Origin: Clostridia bacterium
GTDB taxonomy: Bacteria > Bacillota > Clostridia > Oscillospirales > Acutalibacteraceae
Assembly (NCBI GenBank): GCA_017380615.1
Contig: JAFODQ010000097.1
Location: forward strand, 1 to 57,800
Direction: 5' to 3'
DNA length: 57,800 nt
Positions within the stretch are counted from its first letter, which is position 1, and each line of letters begins with the position of its first letter. The notes beneath the pieces were generated by a model. The model was not told the DNA's origin. It saw only the letters and a list, made by a program, of their open reading frames with translations, and made no database searches. Of the stretch, positions 37,973-45,744 are shown one piece after another. A program made the position numbers and the translations under genes.

Positions 37973-38837
37973 GGGACTCACCACCCTTCGCCTTTTCCAC
38001 AAGAGCCTGGCTTTCTGCCTCCCGGGCAAGTCTCTTTTCTTTTTCCTCTGGTGTTTCAAAAACAGGCAGAGGCAAATCATCAAGAGAAATCTCTCCTGAT
38101 TTGACTTTTTTGTTAAGCACTGTTCTTTTCACATCAACATCTTTAATCTGTGGCTGAATGTTTTTCTTTATAACCAGGTGGTTAAGAACGGCAATAAAAG
38201 CCAGCACGCAAAAGCACACAAAGCCACCTACACCTGTGGAGGCGACAAGAAAGCTACCTTTGCCGAAGAGCATGGGCATTGCAATACTCACGCCTGAAGC
38301 AGCAACACAAAGCATAGCACCAACCACCGAAAGCACCTTCATGGCTTTTGCAGATTTCTGAATATTGATAAAGGAAAGAAGCAACGCAATAAATATTCCA
38401 AGACCTGAAAGGAAAATTAAAACAATCAAACCGAGAAGCGCAAGTGAAAGCCCGCTTTCCAGTGCAAGAGTATCACGAAGAAGCCACACAGCTTCTAATG
38501 TGCCATCTGAAAATGCACTGTAAATTCCCCATGCGCCAAAGCTGAAGGTAGCAGTGAAAAGCTCCGTGTCTGCCCACACAGTTGCAAAGGGCACAAAAAT
38601 GGCTCCGATTGCCATAACCATAGCAACAATACGAAAAATCTGTATCTTACCTTTAACAAAGCTTGTTTTGATTTTTTCTGCAAGAATGCGGAAGGCTGCA
38701 TATTCAAGCTCACTCTTCTTTGCATCTCTCGTAAGCAAATCCTTCTGCTGTGCATAGAAAATATTCACACCACAATTTTTACAATTGGGTGAAATATCAA
38801 GAGGTTTTATTGTTGCACCACATTTTGGACACTTCAT
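37965..38837 (-). CDS. Zinc-ribbon protein with four membrane segments
   Basis: 290 residues. A double-knuckle zinc ribbon opens the protein (C3-P-K-C6-G and C19-K-N-C22-G), on the cytosolic side. Hydrophobic segments lie at about 66-88, 130-157, 167-190 and 198-221, followed by a charged tail (P-E-E-K-E-K-R-L-A-R-E-A-E-S). SD GGTGA before the ATG and a perfect promoter upstream. First gene of the operon zinc ribbon-Ig-like-GPH transporter. Related in plan to the zinc-ribbon membrane proteins at 55648-57165. Function unknown. Confidence 0.8.
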   Translation of the reverse strand: MKCPKCGATIKPLDISPNCKNCGVNIFYAQQKDLLTRDAKKSELEYAAFRILAEKIKTSFVKGKIQIFRIVAMVMAIGAIFVPFATVWADTELFTATFSFGAWGIYSAFSDGTLEAVWLLRDTLALESGLSLALLGLIVLIFLSGLGIFIALLLSFINIQKSAKAMKVLSVVGAMLCVAASGVSIAMPMLFGKGSFLVASTGVGGFVCFCVLAFIAVLNHLVIKKNIQPQIKDVDVKRTVLNKKVKSGEISLDDLPLPVFETPEEKEKRLAREAESQALVEKAKGGESLE

Positions 38838-38877
38838 TTTTTCACCAACCCTCGGTTCTTAAAATAGCCTTACAAAA

Positions 38878-38906
38878 ATTATATGTTACTGTCTGGTTTT
38901 TGTCAA
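38878..38906 (-). promoter_or_regulatory. Promoter of the zinc-ribbon/Ig-like/GPH operon
   Basis: Minus strand: -35 TTGACA (38901-38906), 17-base spacer, -10 TATAAT (38878-38883); perfect consensus, about 40 bases before the ATG. Confidence 0.88.
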
Positions 38907-38959
38907 ATTCATATTAAAAAATATTTATTCACTATTGTTATTTTATTACACCTTCTCAC

Positions 38960-38988
38960 TTGTATTTAATTTGTTTTAGTTATATAAT
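38960..38988 (+). promoter_or_regulatory. Promoter of the hydrolase-murF-ddl operon
   Basis: -35 TTGTAT (38960-38965), 17-base spacer, -10 TATAAT (38983-38988), about 33 bases before the TTG start. Confidence 0.75.
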
Positions 38989-39021
38989 AATATTACTAAT
39001 GCTTTGAAGGAGGAAATCCTC

Positions 39022-39792
39022 TTGAACATCACTGTTAAAGGAATATCTGCAAATTACATTGCAGAGGGTAACGGCGAGCCCTTGCTCATTCTCCCTGGCT
39101 GGGGAGCAACCTCTGCTGTATATAATCTGATTGTCAAGCAGCTTTCTGAAAAATTCAAGGTCTTTGTTCTTGATTTGCCCGGTTTTGGCATCACCCCCGA
39201 GCCATCAGAACCATGGACAATTGATGACTATGCTGACTTTGTTACTGAATTTATTACCAAAATGGATCTTACAAGCCTTGCTATTGCAGGTCACTCCTAC
39301 GGCGGAAGGATTATAATAAATCTTTGCAGCAGAGAGCTTTCCTTTGAAATCAACCGTGTTATTCTCATTGACAGTGCCGGAATCAAAAACCCTCTTTCAA
39401 AAGAGAAGCAGAAGAAGCAGGCACAATACAAAAAGCTCAAAAAGCTTTTCGGCAAAAAGCCATTCACCACACTTTTCCCCCAAGCAGTGGAAAAGCTTCA
39501 GAAGAAATATGGTTCTTCTGATTATGCAAATGCATCTCCGATAATGAGGCAAACTCTTGTGAATTCCGTTTCTCAGGATTATACCGATAAAATCCCGTGC
39601 ATCACACAAGAAACCCTCCTTATATGGGGCGACCTTGACACAGCAACACCCATAAGTGATGCTTTAACTATGAACAAACTTATTAAAAACTCAAAGCTTG
39701 AGGTTATTAAGGGGACAGGTCACTTCCCATTTATTGACTCTCCCTTTGAATTCAGAAAGATTCTAAAAAATTATTTTGGTCTCACACAATAA
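39022..39792 (+). CDS. Alpha/beta hydrolase in a cell-wall precursor operon
   Basis: 256 residues from a TTG at 39022, chosen for the perfect SD AAGGAGG 8 bases upstream; a TTG six codons earlier overlaps that SD. No signal peptide. Oxyanion turn P-G-W-G-A-T, nucleophile in G-H-S-Y-G-G (Ser about 92), acid in W-G-D-L-D and base in G-T-G-H-F. A Lys-rich cap lies at about 125-160. It is followed at 13 bases by a MurF-like and then a Ddl-like gene, so a role on a D-amino-acid dipeptide, its ester, or a cell-wall intermediate is possible (inference). Confidence 0.85.
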   Translation: MNITVKGISANYIAEGNGEPLLILPGWGATSAVYNLIVKQLSEKFKVFVLDLPGFGITPEPSEPWTIDDYADFVTEFITKMDLTSLAIAGHSYGGRIIINLCSRELSFEINRVILIDSAGIKNPLSKEKQKKQAQYKKLKKLFGKKPFTTLFPQAVEKLQKKYGSSDYANASPIMRQTLVNSVSQDYTDKIPCITQETLLIWGDLDTATPISDALTMNKLIKNSKLEVIKGTGHFPFIDSPFEFRKILKNYFGLTQ

Positions 39793-39805
39793 GAGGTGAT
39801 CTGAG

Positions 39806-41368
39806 GTGTTATTGAATATGTTATTTTTCATTCTTGCAGCAGTGGTGTATGCATTAAGAATAAACCACTACACACATATGTTTCAGCTTAACTCCTATAA
39901 GCCTAAGGTGCAGATTAAATGGCTGATAAATAATCTCGGAGCATTCATTAAAAGCTCAAGCCTTTTAATTATCGCTCTTATTGTTGGTGTAATCGGAGCA
40001 TTGCCCTTTGCGAAAGCGCAGCCTCTTATAACCGAAATCCCCGTAATTCTCCTTTTATCACTCAGCATATTTCTCAATCTTCCCAAAAAGGCAAAGAAGC
40101 CTCTTGTTTACACAAACCGAGTAAAAAGACTTTTAATCACTTGCGCGATTGTGGCTATTCTTGTGGGAATACTCGCAGCACAATTCAACTCAAGCATAAG
40201 AGCAATAATTCTTACATTGCCACTTATTCTTGCTCCATTTATACTTCTTCTCTGCAATCTCATAAATAAACCAATTGAGCTTTCAATCAACAGATATTAC
40301 ATCAACGATGCAAAGAGAATGTTGAAAGAGCACTCCACTCTCACCACAATCGGTGTTACAGGAAGCTATGGTAAAACAAGTGTTAAATATATTCTCGGCA
40401 CACTCCTTGAAGCAAAATTCAATGTACTTATCACACCCGAAAGCTTTAACACACCACTTGGCGTCACAAAAACAGTACGCTCCTCTTTAAGAGCAACACA
40501 CGACATCTTTGTGTGTGAAATGGGTGCAAAAAATGTGGGTGATATCAAGGAAATCTGCGATATCGTAAACCCTCAGCACGGTATCATCACCTCTGTTGGT
40601 CCACAGCATCTTGAATCCTTCAAGTCTCTTGACAATGTCAAGAAAACAAAATTCGAGCTTGCAGATGCTCTACCCGTTTACGGAAAGCTTTTTCTTAACG
40701 GTGAGGATGAAAACATCAAAACAGTAAACCATCCTCACGATGCCATCACCTACGGTCTTAATCCGGACTGTGATTACTATGCAGATGAAATCAAGGTTAC
40801 CTCTGCAGGCACAAGCTTTATGATGAGACATGGCGATGAGGCTGTGCCGTTCACAGTTGCACTCATTGGTGCACACAATGTAATAAACATTGTCGGTGCT
40901 GTTGCAATCTGCTGTGAAATGGGCATTGAGCTTAAGAAACTTCCACCCTTTGCGAAGAAAATCAAAGCTGTTGAGCATAGACTTCAGCTCACCAGGAGAG
41001 GAAAAACAACAGTTGTTGACGATGCATACAATTCAAACCCGTCAGGCTCAAAGGCAGCACTTGATGCTATCAGCCTTTTCCAGGGCAGAAAGATTATTGT
41101 TACCCCCGGTATGATTGAGCTTGGCAGTGTTCAGTTTGAGGAAAACCGTAAATTCGGCGAAAACATTGCAAGGGTTTGTGATTTTGCTGTACTTGTGGGC
41201 AAGAAGCAGGCAGAGCCCATATACCAGGGTCTTAAGGATGCCGGATTCCCCGAAGAGTGCATCTACATTGCAGACCAGCTCACAGACGGCGCAAACAAGG
41301 CCTTCAGCCTTTACCCCGACGAAGAAAAGGTTGTTCTCTTTGAAAATGACCTTCCAGATAATTATTGA
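39806..41368 (+). CDS. Membrane-anchored MurF-like Mur ligase
   Basis: 520 residues; starts with GTG at 39806 after SD AGAGGTGAT. About five hydrophobic segments fill residues 1-152 (about 1-18, 50-68, 77-91, 108-125, 132-152), absent from ordinary MurF. The Mur ligase part follows: ATP loop G-S-Y-G-K-T-S (186-192), E-M-G-A, N-x(2)-H segment, E-H-R-L-Q and D-D-A-Y-N-S-N-P, which is the MurF-specific motif. Predicted to add D-Ala-D-Ala or a related dipeptide made by the ddl product downstream to UDP-MurNAc-tripeptide, here at the membrane. The usual 450-residue MurF has no such anchor. Confidence 0.87.
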   Translation: MLLNMLFFILAAVVYALRINHYTHMFQLNSYKPKVQIKWLINNLGAFIKSSSLLIIALIVGVIGALPFAKAQPLITEIPVILLLSLSIFLNLPKKAKKPLVYTNRVKRLLITCAIVAILVGILAAQFNSSIRAIILTLPLILAPFILLLCNLINKPIELSINRYYINDAKRMLKEHSTLTTIGVTGSYGKTSVKYILGTLLEAKFNVLITPESFNTPLGVTKTVRSSLRATHDIFVCEMGAKNVGDIKEICDIVNPQHGIITSVGPQHLESFKSLDNVKKTKFELADALPVYGKLFLNGEDENIKTVNHPHDAITYGLNPDCDYYADEIKVTSAGTSFMMRHGDEAVPFTVALIGAHNVINIVGAVAICCEMGIELKKLPPFAKKIKAVEHRLQLTRRGKTTVVDDAYNSNPSGSKAALDAISLFQGRKIIVTPGMIELGSVQFEENRKFGENIARVCDFAVLVGKKQAEPIYQGLKDAGFPEECIYIADQLTDGANKAFSLYPDEEKVVLFENDLPDNY

Positions 41369-41387
41369 TTAGGAGATTAGCTACACA

Positions 41388-42596
41388 ATGAAAATTCAGT
41401 TAATGGTTATTTTTGGCGGCAAGAGTGTTGAGCACGAAATCTCAATTATTTCCGCACTTCAGGCAATCAGACACATCAACAAGGATATGTATGATGTTAT
41501 CCCCGTGTACATCACCAAAGACAGAGATATGTACACAGGCAAGGATATAACCTCCATTGAGGAATATCAGAACCTGCCTGCTCTCCTCAAAAAATCCTCG
41601 AAGGTTGTTTTTGCAAAGGATGGAGACAGAGTATATCTCACAGACCACCCATCCGTACGCAAATTCAAAAAGATGAAATTACCTGTTGATCTTGCATTCC
41701 CCATCGTTCACGGAAGCAATGTTGAGGACGGTACACTTCAGGGCTTCCTGAAAACATACGGCATCCCCTTCATTGGCTGTGATGTTGTTTCATCTGCCGT
41801 GGGTATGGATAAGCACGTGATGAAAACAGTGCTCAAGGATTATAATATTCCTGTGCTTGATTGTGCAATCTTCTCAAAATATGACTATGAGGCTGACAGC
41901 GATGCTGTTGCAAGGGCTGTGGAAGAAAAATATGCATTCCCTGTTATCGTTAAACCTGCAACACTCGGCTCAAGCATCGGCATTTCCAAGGCAAGTGATC
42001 ACGAAGAGCTTGAAGAGGCTTTAAGCACAGCCTTCTCCTTTGCAACAAAGGTACTTATCGAGCCCGCAGTCACTGCACTTCGCGAAATCAACTGCTCAGT
42101 TGTTGGTGATATAGAAGAGGCAGAAGCCTCCGAGTGCGAAGAACCATTGAATGCTACCACAATTCTCAGCTATGAGGATAAATATATCGGCAACTCCTCA
42201 AAGAATGCAGATTCACAGGGCATGGCAAGTCTTGCCCGTCAGATTCCTGCAAACATCACTCCGGAAATGCGCAAGGAGGTAAGAGAGCTTGCTGTTAAGA
42301 CATTCAAGGCTCTTGGCTGCAATGGTGTTGTAAGAATTGACTTTCTTTATGACACAGCAGCAGATAAAATCTATGTAAACGAAATCAACACTATCCCCGG
42401 CTCACTTTCCTTCTACCTTTGGGAGCCACTCGGAATTCCATATGAGAAGCTCATTGACAGACTCGTGGAGCTTTGTCTCAAGAGAGAGCGTGAAGAAAAG
42501 AATCTTCTCAGCTCCTTTGACACAAATGTGCTTTCACTTTGCTCCAACAATGCTCTTGGTGGTGCAAAGGGCTCAAAGGGTAAGCTTAAGGTATAA
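41388..42596 (+). CDS. D-alanine--D-alanine ligase-like ATP-grasp enzyme
   Basis: 402 residues, somewhat longer than Ddl (about 310-360). N-terminal G-G-K-S-V-E-H-E-I-S (10-19), H-G-x(3)-E-D-G-T-L-Q-G, ATP-grasp V-K-P-A-T-L-G-S-S-I-G-I and the metal site N-E-I-N-T-I-P-G are kept. After P-G the sequence is S-L-S-F-Y-L-W-E-P instead of the usual F-T-x-x-S-x-x-P, so this is a distinct Ddl branch; the second substrate may be D-Ala, D-Ser or another. The last 30 residues are a Ser/Gly/Lys-rich tail. Coupled with the MurF-like ligase 19 bases upstream. Confidence 0.87.
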   Translation: MKIQLMVIFGGKSVEHEISIISALQAIRHINKDMYDVIPVYITKDRDMYTGKDITSIEEYQNLPALLKKSSKVVFAKDGDRVYLTDHPSVRKFKKMKLPVDLAFPIVHGSNVEDGTLQGFLKTYGIPFIGCDVVSSAVGMDKHVMKTVLKDYNIPVLDCAIFSKYDYEADSDAVARAVEEKYAFPVIVKPATLGSSIGISKASDHEELEEALSTAFSFATKVLIEPAVTALREINCSVVGDIEEAEASECEEPLNATTILSYEDKYIGNSSKNADSQGMASLARQIPANITPEMRKEVRELAVKTFKALGCNGVVRIDFLYDTAADKIYVNEINTIPGSLSFYLWEPLGIPYEKLIDRLVELCLKREREEKNLLSSFDTNVLSLCSNNALGGAKGSKGKLKV

Positions 42597-42613
42597 AAAA
42601 CAGAATAAACGAA

Positions 42614-42657
42614 AATCACCCCGGAGAGGATAAAACCTCTCCGGGGTGATTGTTTTT
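42614..42657. terminator. Strong terminator after the ddl-like gene
   Basis: Sixteen-base perfect arms (42614-42629 and 42636-42651, core CACCCCGGAGAGG) with loop ATAAAA, then GTTTTTAAT on plus. The minus strand reads into TTTTCG, so it may also stop the YbjN-end transcript. Confidence 0.92.
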
Positions 42658-42665
42658 AATGTTAA

Positions 42666-43139
42666 TTAATCCTGGTGTTCTGATTTGATAAAATCATCTA
42701 CGGAAAGCATTCCTTTTGCAATCATAAAGAATTTATCATTATATTTATCAACTGTTATAGATGACACAAAAATCATATACGCAAGAAGCTCTTCGCTGAG
42801 CACAGTGTCCTTGAAGCTTGATGTCATTCGGAAAAAAAGACTACCGTTGACAATGTTGTAATCAAATGATCCATCAACGATACCATAGTTAGCTGCACAC
42901 ACAGCAAGCGCCATATCCACACGCTTATCCTCAGGAATCTCAAATGGCATAAAGGATATAACCGAAACAACCTCATTTTCAGCAATAATTCTTATTATAA
43001 GATCAATATTAAAATCATCGCCTTTGACACTGCAAGTCACAACAAGCTCATCTTCATGCTTATTATACTTCCAGTTCCGGTTGTCAAGCATTTTGCACAA
43101 GGACTGAAATATATCCTTGGCTGCTGCAACATCTGCCAT
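42666..43139 (-). CDS. YbjN-like protein
   Basis: 157 residues, SD GGAGG 7 bases before the ATG. The alpha/beta pattern with F-R-M-T-S-S-F-K-D-T-V-L-S-E-E-L-L-A-Y and a long C-terminal helix (S-I-T-V-D-K-Y-x(2)-K-F) fits the YbjN / type III secretion chaperone-like fold, whose members act as chaperones or transcription modulators by protein binding. No catalytic residues. It is the last gene of the unit sigma-like, ZAS, YbjN, 38 bases after the ZAS gene, so it may be a chaperone or second binding partner there (inference). Confidence 0.7.
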   Translation of the reverse strand: MADVAAAKDIFQSLCKMLDNRNWKYNKHEDELVVTCSVKGDDFNIDLIIRIIAENEVVSVISFMPFEIPEDKRVDMALAVCAANYGIVDGSFDYNIVNGSLFFRMTSSFKDTVLSEELLAYMIFVSSITVDKYNDKFFMIAKGMLSVDDFIKSEHQD

Positions 43140-43177
43140 ACAAAAACCTCCATTAAATTTTTCTTGAAAGAAATTTC

Positions 43178-43396
43178 TTAAATTTCAATTTCTTCAACAT
43201 TCTCATTCACAAGCACACTTTCAATATTGATGCCGCGAAGCTTTCCGTTGATTATCTCAAAAGCCTCAACCTTCTCTGCACATTCACGGCAATCACGAAT
43301 GTGTAAATTCACCCTTGAAATCACTTCAAGATCCTCTTCACTGAGCTTGCCTACTGTTATATATCTGATAATATCCTCTGTTGATAAATGCTGCAT
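43178..43396 (-). CDS. Small ZAS-type (zinc) anti-sigma-like protein
   Basis: 72 residues from the ATG at 43396 with SD GAGGGTGAG; an ATG 12 codons earlier directly follows the stop of the sigma-like gene and is also possible. The motif H-x3-C-x2-C (H-I-R-D-C-R-E-C) is the zinc motif of ZAS anti-sigma domains, preceded by a helix with L-S-T-E-D-I-I-R-Y-I, as in the start of ECF anti-sigma factors. No membrane segment, so it is a soluble anti-sigma. Direct linkage to a sigma-region-2 protein supports the assignment. A Val/Glu-rich tail (N-V-E-E-I-E-I) ends the protein. Confidence 0.72.
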   Translation of the reverse strand: MQHLSTEDIIRYITVGKLSEEDLEVISRVNLHIRDCRECAEKVEAFEIINGKLRGINIESVLVNENVEEIEI

Positions 43397-43432
43397 TATC
43401 TCACCCTCAATATGCTTAGTTTTACAATTCAT

Positions 43433-44278
43433 TTATGCATCTTCCTGCCATCTGGAAACAATTTGTGAATCGATTCTGTTTACCCAGTCACTCATAGAAT
43501 ACAAGGCGCCCTTGTTCATATAGAAATCTGAGTATCTGGATTCTCCGATCAGGAAACCGTTTTCTTCATTTATTACTTCGAGTCTGGATTTTTGTTTTTC
43601 AAGCAAACGAGCATCAACCTTCAACCATCCAAGCTCTTCTATACTCCGTTCAATAAAACAGAACATGTCATAAAGTGTTGCATCATCAAATTTTTGGTGA
43701 GCTAATTTTATTGCTTCGTGTCTTTCAAGATCCTCTGTCACCAAAAGCAATGAAACAGCCAGCCATGTAAGAATAATATGAGGACTGTTTTTCAAATCAA
43801 AAACAAGCTCAAAGCTTTTGCTGATAAGATATTCAGACTCCAAACGTTTTTCAATCCTATCACTTGCAGAAGCCTTTGGATCAATCAATGTTTTCTCCTG
43901 TGTTTTATCGGGAGAATCATCGTCGTAATTATCAATAGGCTTGTTGATTCCTTTATCATATTTATCCTTATAACTAAGGAAATAGTTTTTAGAGACACGA
44001 GAAAGCCATGCTTTGAAATCATCACAGCTTTTTTCTTTGTAGGAGGTACCTTTTGCAAAGAAAAAATATTTTTCACTCTTCTTCACAACAATTATTAATA
44101 TCTCCTGAAGAATATCCTCTTCATGTCTTCCGCCCTTAAAAGCTACAACGGTTGAGCACCAGCTTTTAAGATATGGTTTGGCATGTTTCTCCACGAAGCG
44201 TATCAGGGAATCATACTTAGGAACATCGCTTTCAAAAATCTCAGACACAGCCTGTAAATACAATTGTTCGTAATCCAT
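43433..44278 (-). CDS. Divergent sigma-70-region-2 (ECF-like) protein
   Basis: 281 residues from the ATG at 44278 (SD GGGTGA, 7 bases away). Residues about 51-105 resemble sigma region 2: H-E-E-D-I-L-Q-E-I for the core-binding helix and F-K-A-W-L-S-R-V-S-K-N-Y-F-L-S-Y-K for the -10-recognition part. Region 4 is not clear; residues 145-215 could hold a degenerate one. The C-terminal 65 residues are an extra domain. It could be a real alternative sigma or a sigma-mimic bound by the ZAS protein next door. A sigma-A-type promoter lies just upstream. Confidence 0.68.
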   Translation of the reverse strand: MDYEQLYLQAVSEIFESDVPKYDSLIRFVEKHAKPYLKSWCSTVVAFKGGRHEEDILQEILIIVVKKSEKYFFFAKGTSYKEKSCDDFKAWLSRVSKNYFLSYKDKYDKGINKPIDNYDDDSPDKTQEKTLIDPKASASDRIEKRLESEYLISKSFELVFDLKNSPHIILTWLAVSLLLVTEDLERHEAIKLAHQKFDDATLYDMFCFIERSIEELGWLKVDARLLEKQKSRLEVINEENGFLIGESRYSDFYMNKGALYSMSDWVNRIDSQIVSRWQEDA

Positions 44279-44311
44279 TTTATTCACCCACATTTTTCTG
44301 AATATATTGCC

Positions 44312-44340
44312 ATTTTATCACATAATTATGATTTGTTCAA
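44312..44340 (-). promoter_or_regulatory. Promoter of the sigma-like/ZAS/YbjN unit
   Basis: Minus strand: -35 TTGAAC (44335-44340), 17-base spacer, -10 TAAAAT (44312-44317), in the 72 bases after the CARF gene. It suggests that sigma-like, ZAS and YbjN can be transcribed apart from the nuclease and protease genes. Confidence 0.7.
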
Positions 44341-44350
44341 CAATATTTTC

Positions 44351-45604
44351 CTACAGCCTGAGACTACGCAGTTTAGTTAAAAACTCCTCACGAGTCAGCT
44401 TGTGAGCTTTTTGAATAAGCTGGATATCCATATCCTTCGCTCTTTGAACAAAGTGTTCATGGTCATCATTATTCTCTTTGCCGTAGTAGGTAGAAATCAA
44501 AACCTTCTTTGCATATGGTCCGCCGAATCTGCCCGCAACCGTTTCCAGCTTATAAAGCGCTTCATCATCATACTGACCATTTTTGCAGGAAACAAACACA
44601 GGAACAAGTCCATGCATAAGGATAACATCTATTTCATTCTCTGTGTCCTTTATGACATCATTTTCTGCGTGAAACTCTGCATCCCAATCGATCATAACGC
44701 CCGTTGCAACGTCGTCAAACAACCGACCATCCTTATTCTCAACCTCGGAGCAATAGATGCTGGTTATCAGCTCAAGCACTGTTCCCGCTATAGTAAGGCA
44801 CCTCTTGATTTGCGCGTCCCTGAATGAAAAGGAAACATTTCCATCCTTATCTTCCCGGTATTTACGGATAAAGCCGTGCTTAAGGAACTCTCTTATATAC
44901 TCCTGCACCCAGACAATCTCATTATCCGCCTTATTTTTACTGTTGCCTTTATCCGATGGCTTTTTTGCTGCAAATTCCAGCTGATATGATTTCGGACAGT
45001 AATCCTTGGCAACACATCCGAGACTTGTTGTGAAGGTGTTCCATAACCAGGGCTTTTCTCTGCAGATATCCCAAAGAACCTTAACATCTTTAACAAAGTC
45101 ATCATTGAAATCCCAGACATATGTGCCACCATCCTCACTGAATGGTGCAATATCTCCGCCATAAATCATTATGTTATCTTCAACACTCATCTTCGGCATT
45201 CGGGTCACTACAAGTATTCCATCCCTGTCGCAATCTGCCACAGATCCTGTTGTAATATTTATTCTGTGCATAAGAATTTTTTTGGAGTCTTTATATTTTT
45301 CGTAAACAACACCCATTGCCACCAGAACAAGATCGTCACCACCGGTCAGGTCAAAAATATATTCATCCTGCGTCTGCACAATGTCTGTGAGCACATCTAT
45401 TATATTGTCAATTTTGTTTCTGTCCACCGGTCTGAAGGAGAATTCAATGTTAAGATTATGTCTTTGAACAAATCTTTCATATACCGGCTTATGGTCCTTT
45501 ATTGCTTTTTTGTCTCCAACAAAAACAACCCTTTCAGGCTTGATTGCCAGACAGCTTATCATGTTGCTTATAGCAACACCGTCATAAAACTCTACTACTG
45601 TCAA
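44351..45604 (-). CDS. CARF-domain nuclease of the Card1/Can2 (DUF1887) type
   Basis: 417 residues from a TTG at 45604; the frame is closed 7 codons upstream, so no earlier start exists. Residues 1-140 form a CARF domain (V-V-E-F-Y-D-G-V-A-I-S-N start; ligand loop D-L-T-G-G-D-D-L-V, 85-93). A linker with a winged-helix look (about 225-265) leads to a PD-(D/E)xK-type nuclease: Glu278 in V-L-E-L, N-E-I-D-V (Asp326) and V-S-C-K (Lys341), then A-L-Y-K-L. Card1 and Can2 are activated by cyclic tetra-adenylate and cut DNA and/or RNA. The usual Glu two before the Lys is Ser339 here. No cas gene is near. Confidence 0.86.
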   Translation of the reverse strand: MTVVEFYDGVAISNMISCLAIKPERVVFVGDKKAIKDHKPVYERFVQRHNLNIEFSFRPVDRNKIDNIIDVLTDIVQTQDEYIFDLTGGDDLVLVAMGVVYEKYKDSKKILMHRINITTGSVADCDRDGILVVTRMPKMSVEDNIMIYGGDIAPFSEDGGTYVWDFNDDFVKDVKVLWDICREKPWLWNTFTTSLGCVAKDYCPKSYQLEFAAKKPSDKGNSKNKADNEIVWVQEYIREFLKHGFIRKYREDKDGNVSFSFRDAQIKRCLTIAGTVLELITSIYCSEVENKDGRLFDDVATGVMIDWDAEFHAENDVIKDTENEIDVILMHGLVPVFVSCKNGQYDDEALYKLETVAGRFGGPYAKKVLISTYYGKENNDDHEHFVQRAKDMDIQLIQKAHKLTREEFLTKLRSLRL

Positions 45605-45744
45605 TGCACAACACTCTTTTCAATTCTTTTATAGCTTCATATCAATAACCTCCGCTTTTGTTCTTACAAACTCATTAACGAAACATGTAAAAACTTTTCG
45701 CAAAGGCTATCAGGGCAATTTGAAAATTGCCCTGATTTCTTTTG
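45605..45744 (-). other. 140-base leader of the CARF gene with hairpin and a 3-codon frame
   Basis: Between the protease-fusion gene and the CARF gene. A perfect inverted repeat ATCAGGGCAATTT (45709-45721 and 45724-45736) with a 2-base centre stands 8 bases after the stop; a U-run is absent on the minus strand, so it is not a standard terminator there. Further down, SD GGAGG is followed at 8 bases by ATG-AAG-CTA-TAA (45633-45644), a minimal frame, and 28 bases later comes the TTG of the CARF gene, whose own SD is weak. Confidence 0.55.

Noticed and set aside
45709-45736. 13-base inverted repeat as a terminator of the protease gene
   Set aside because: On the minus strand it is followed by AGCCTTTGCG instead of a U-run; T-rich sequence exists only on the other strand, where no gene ends.
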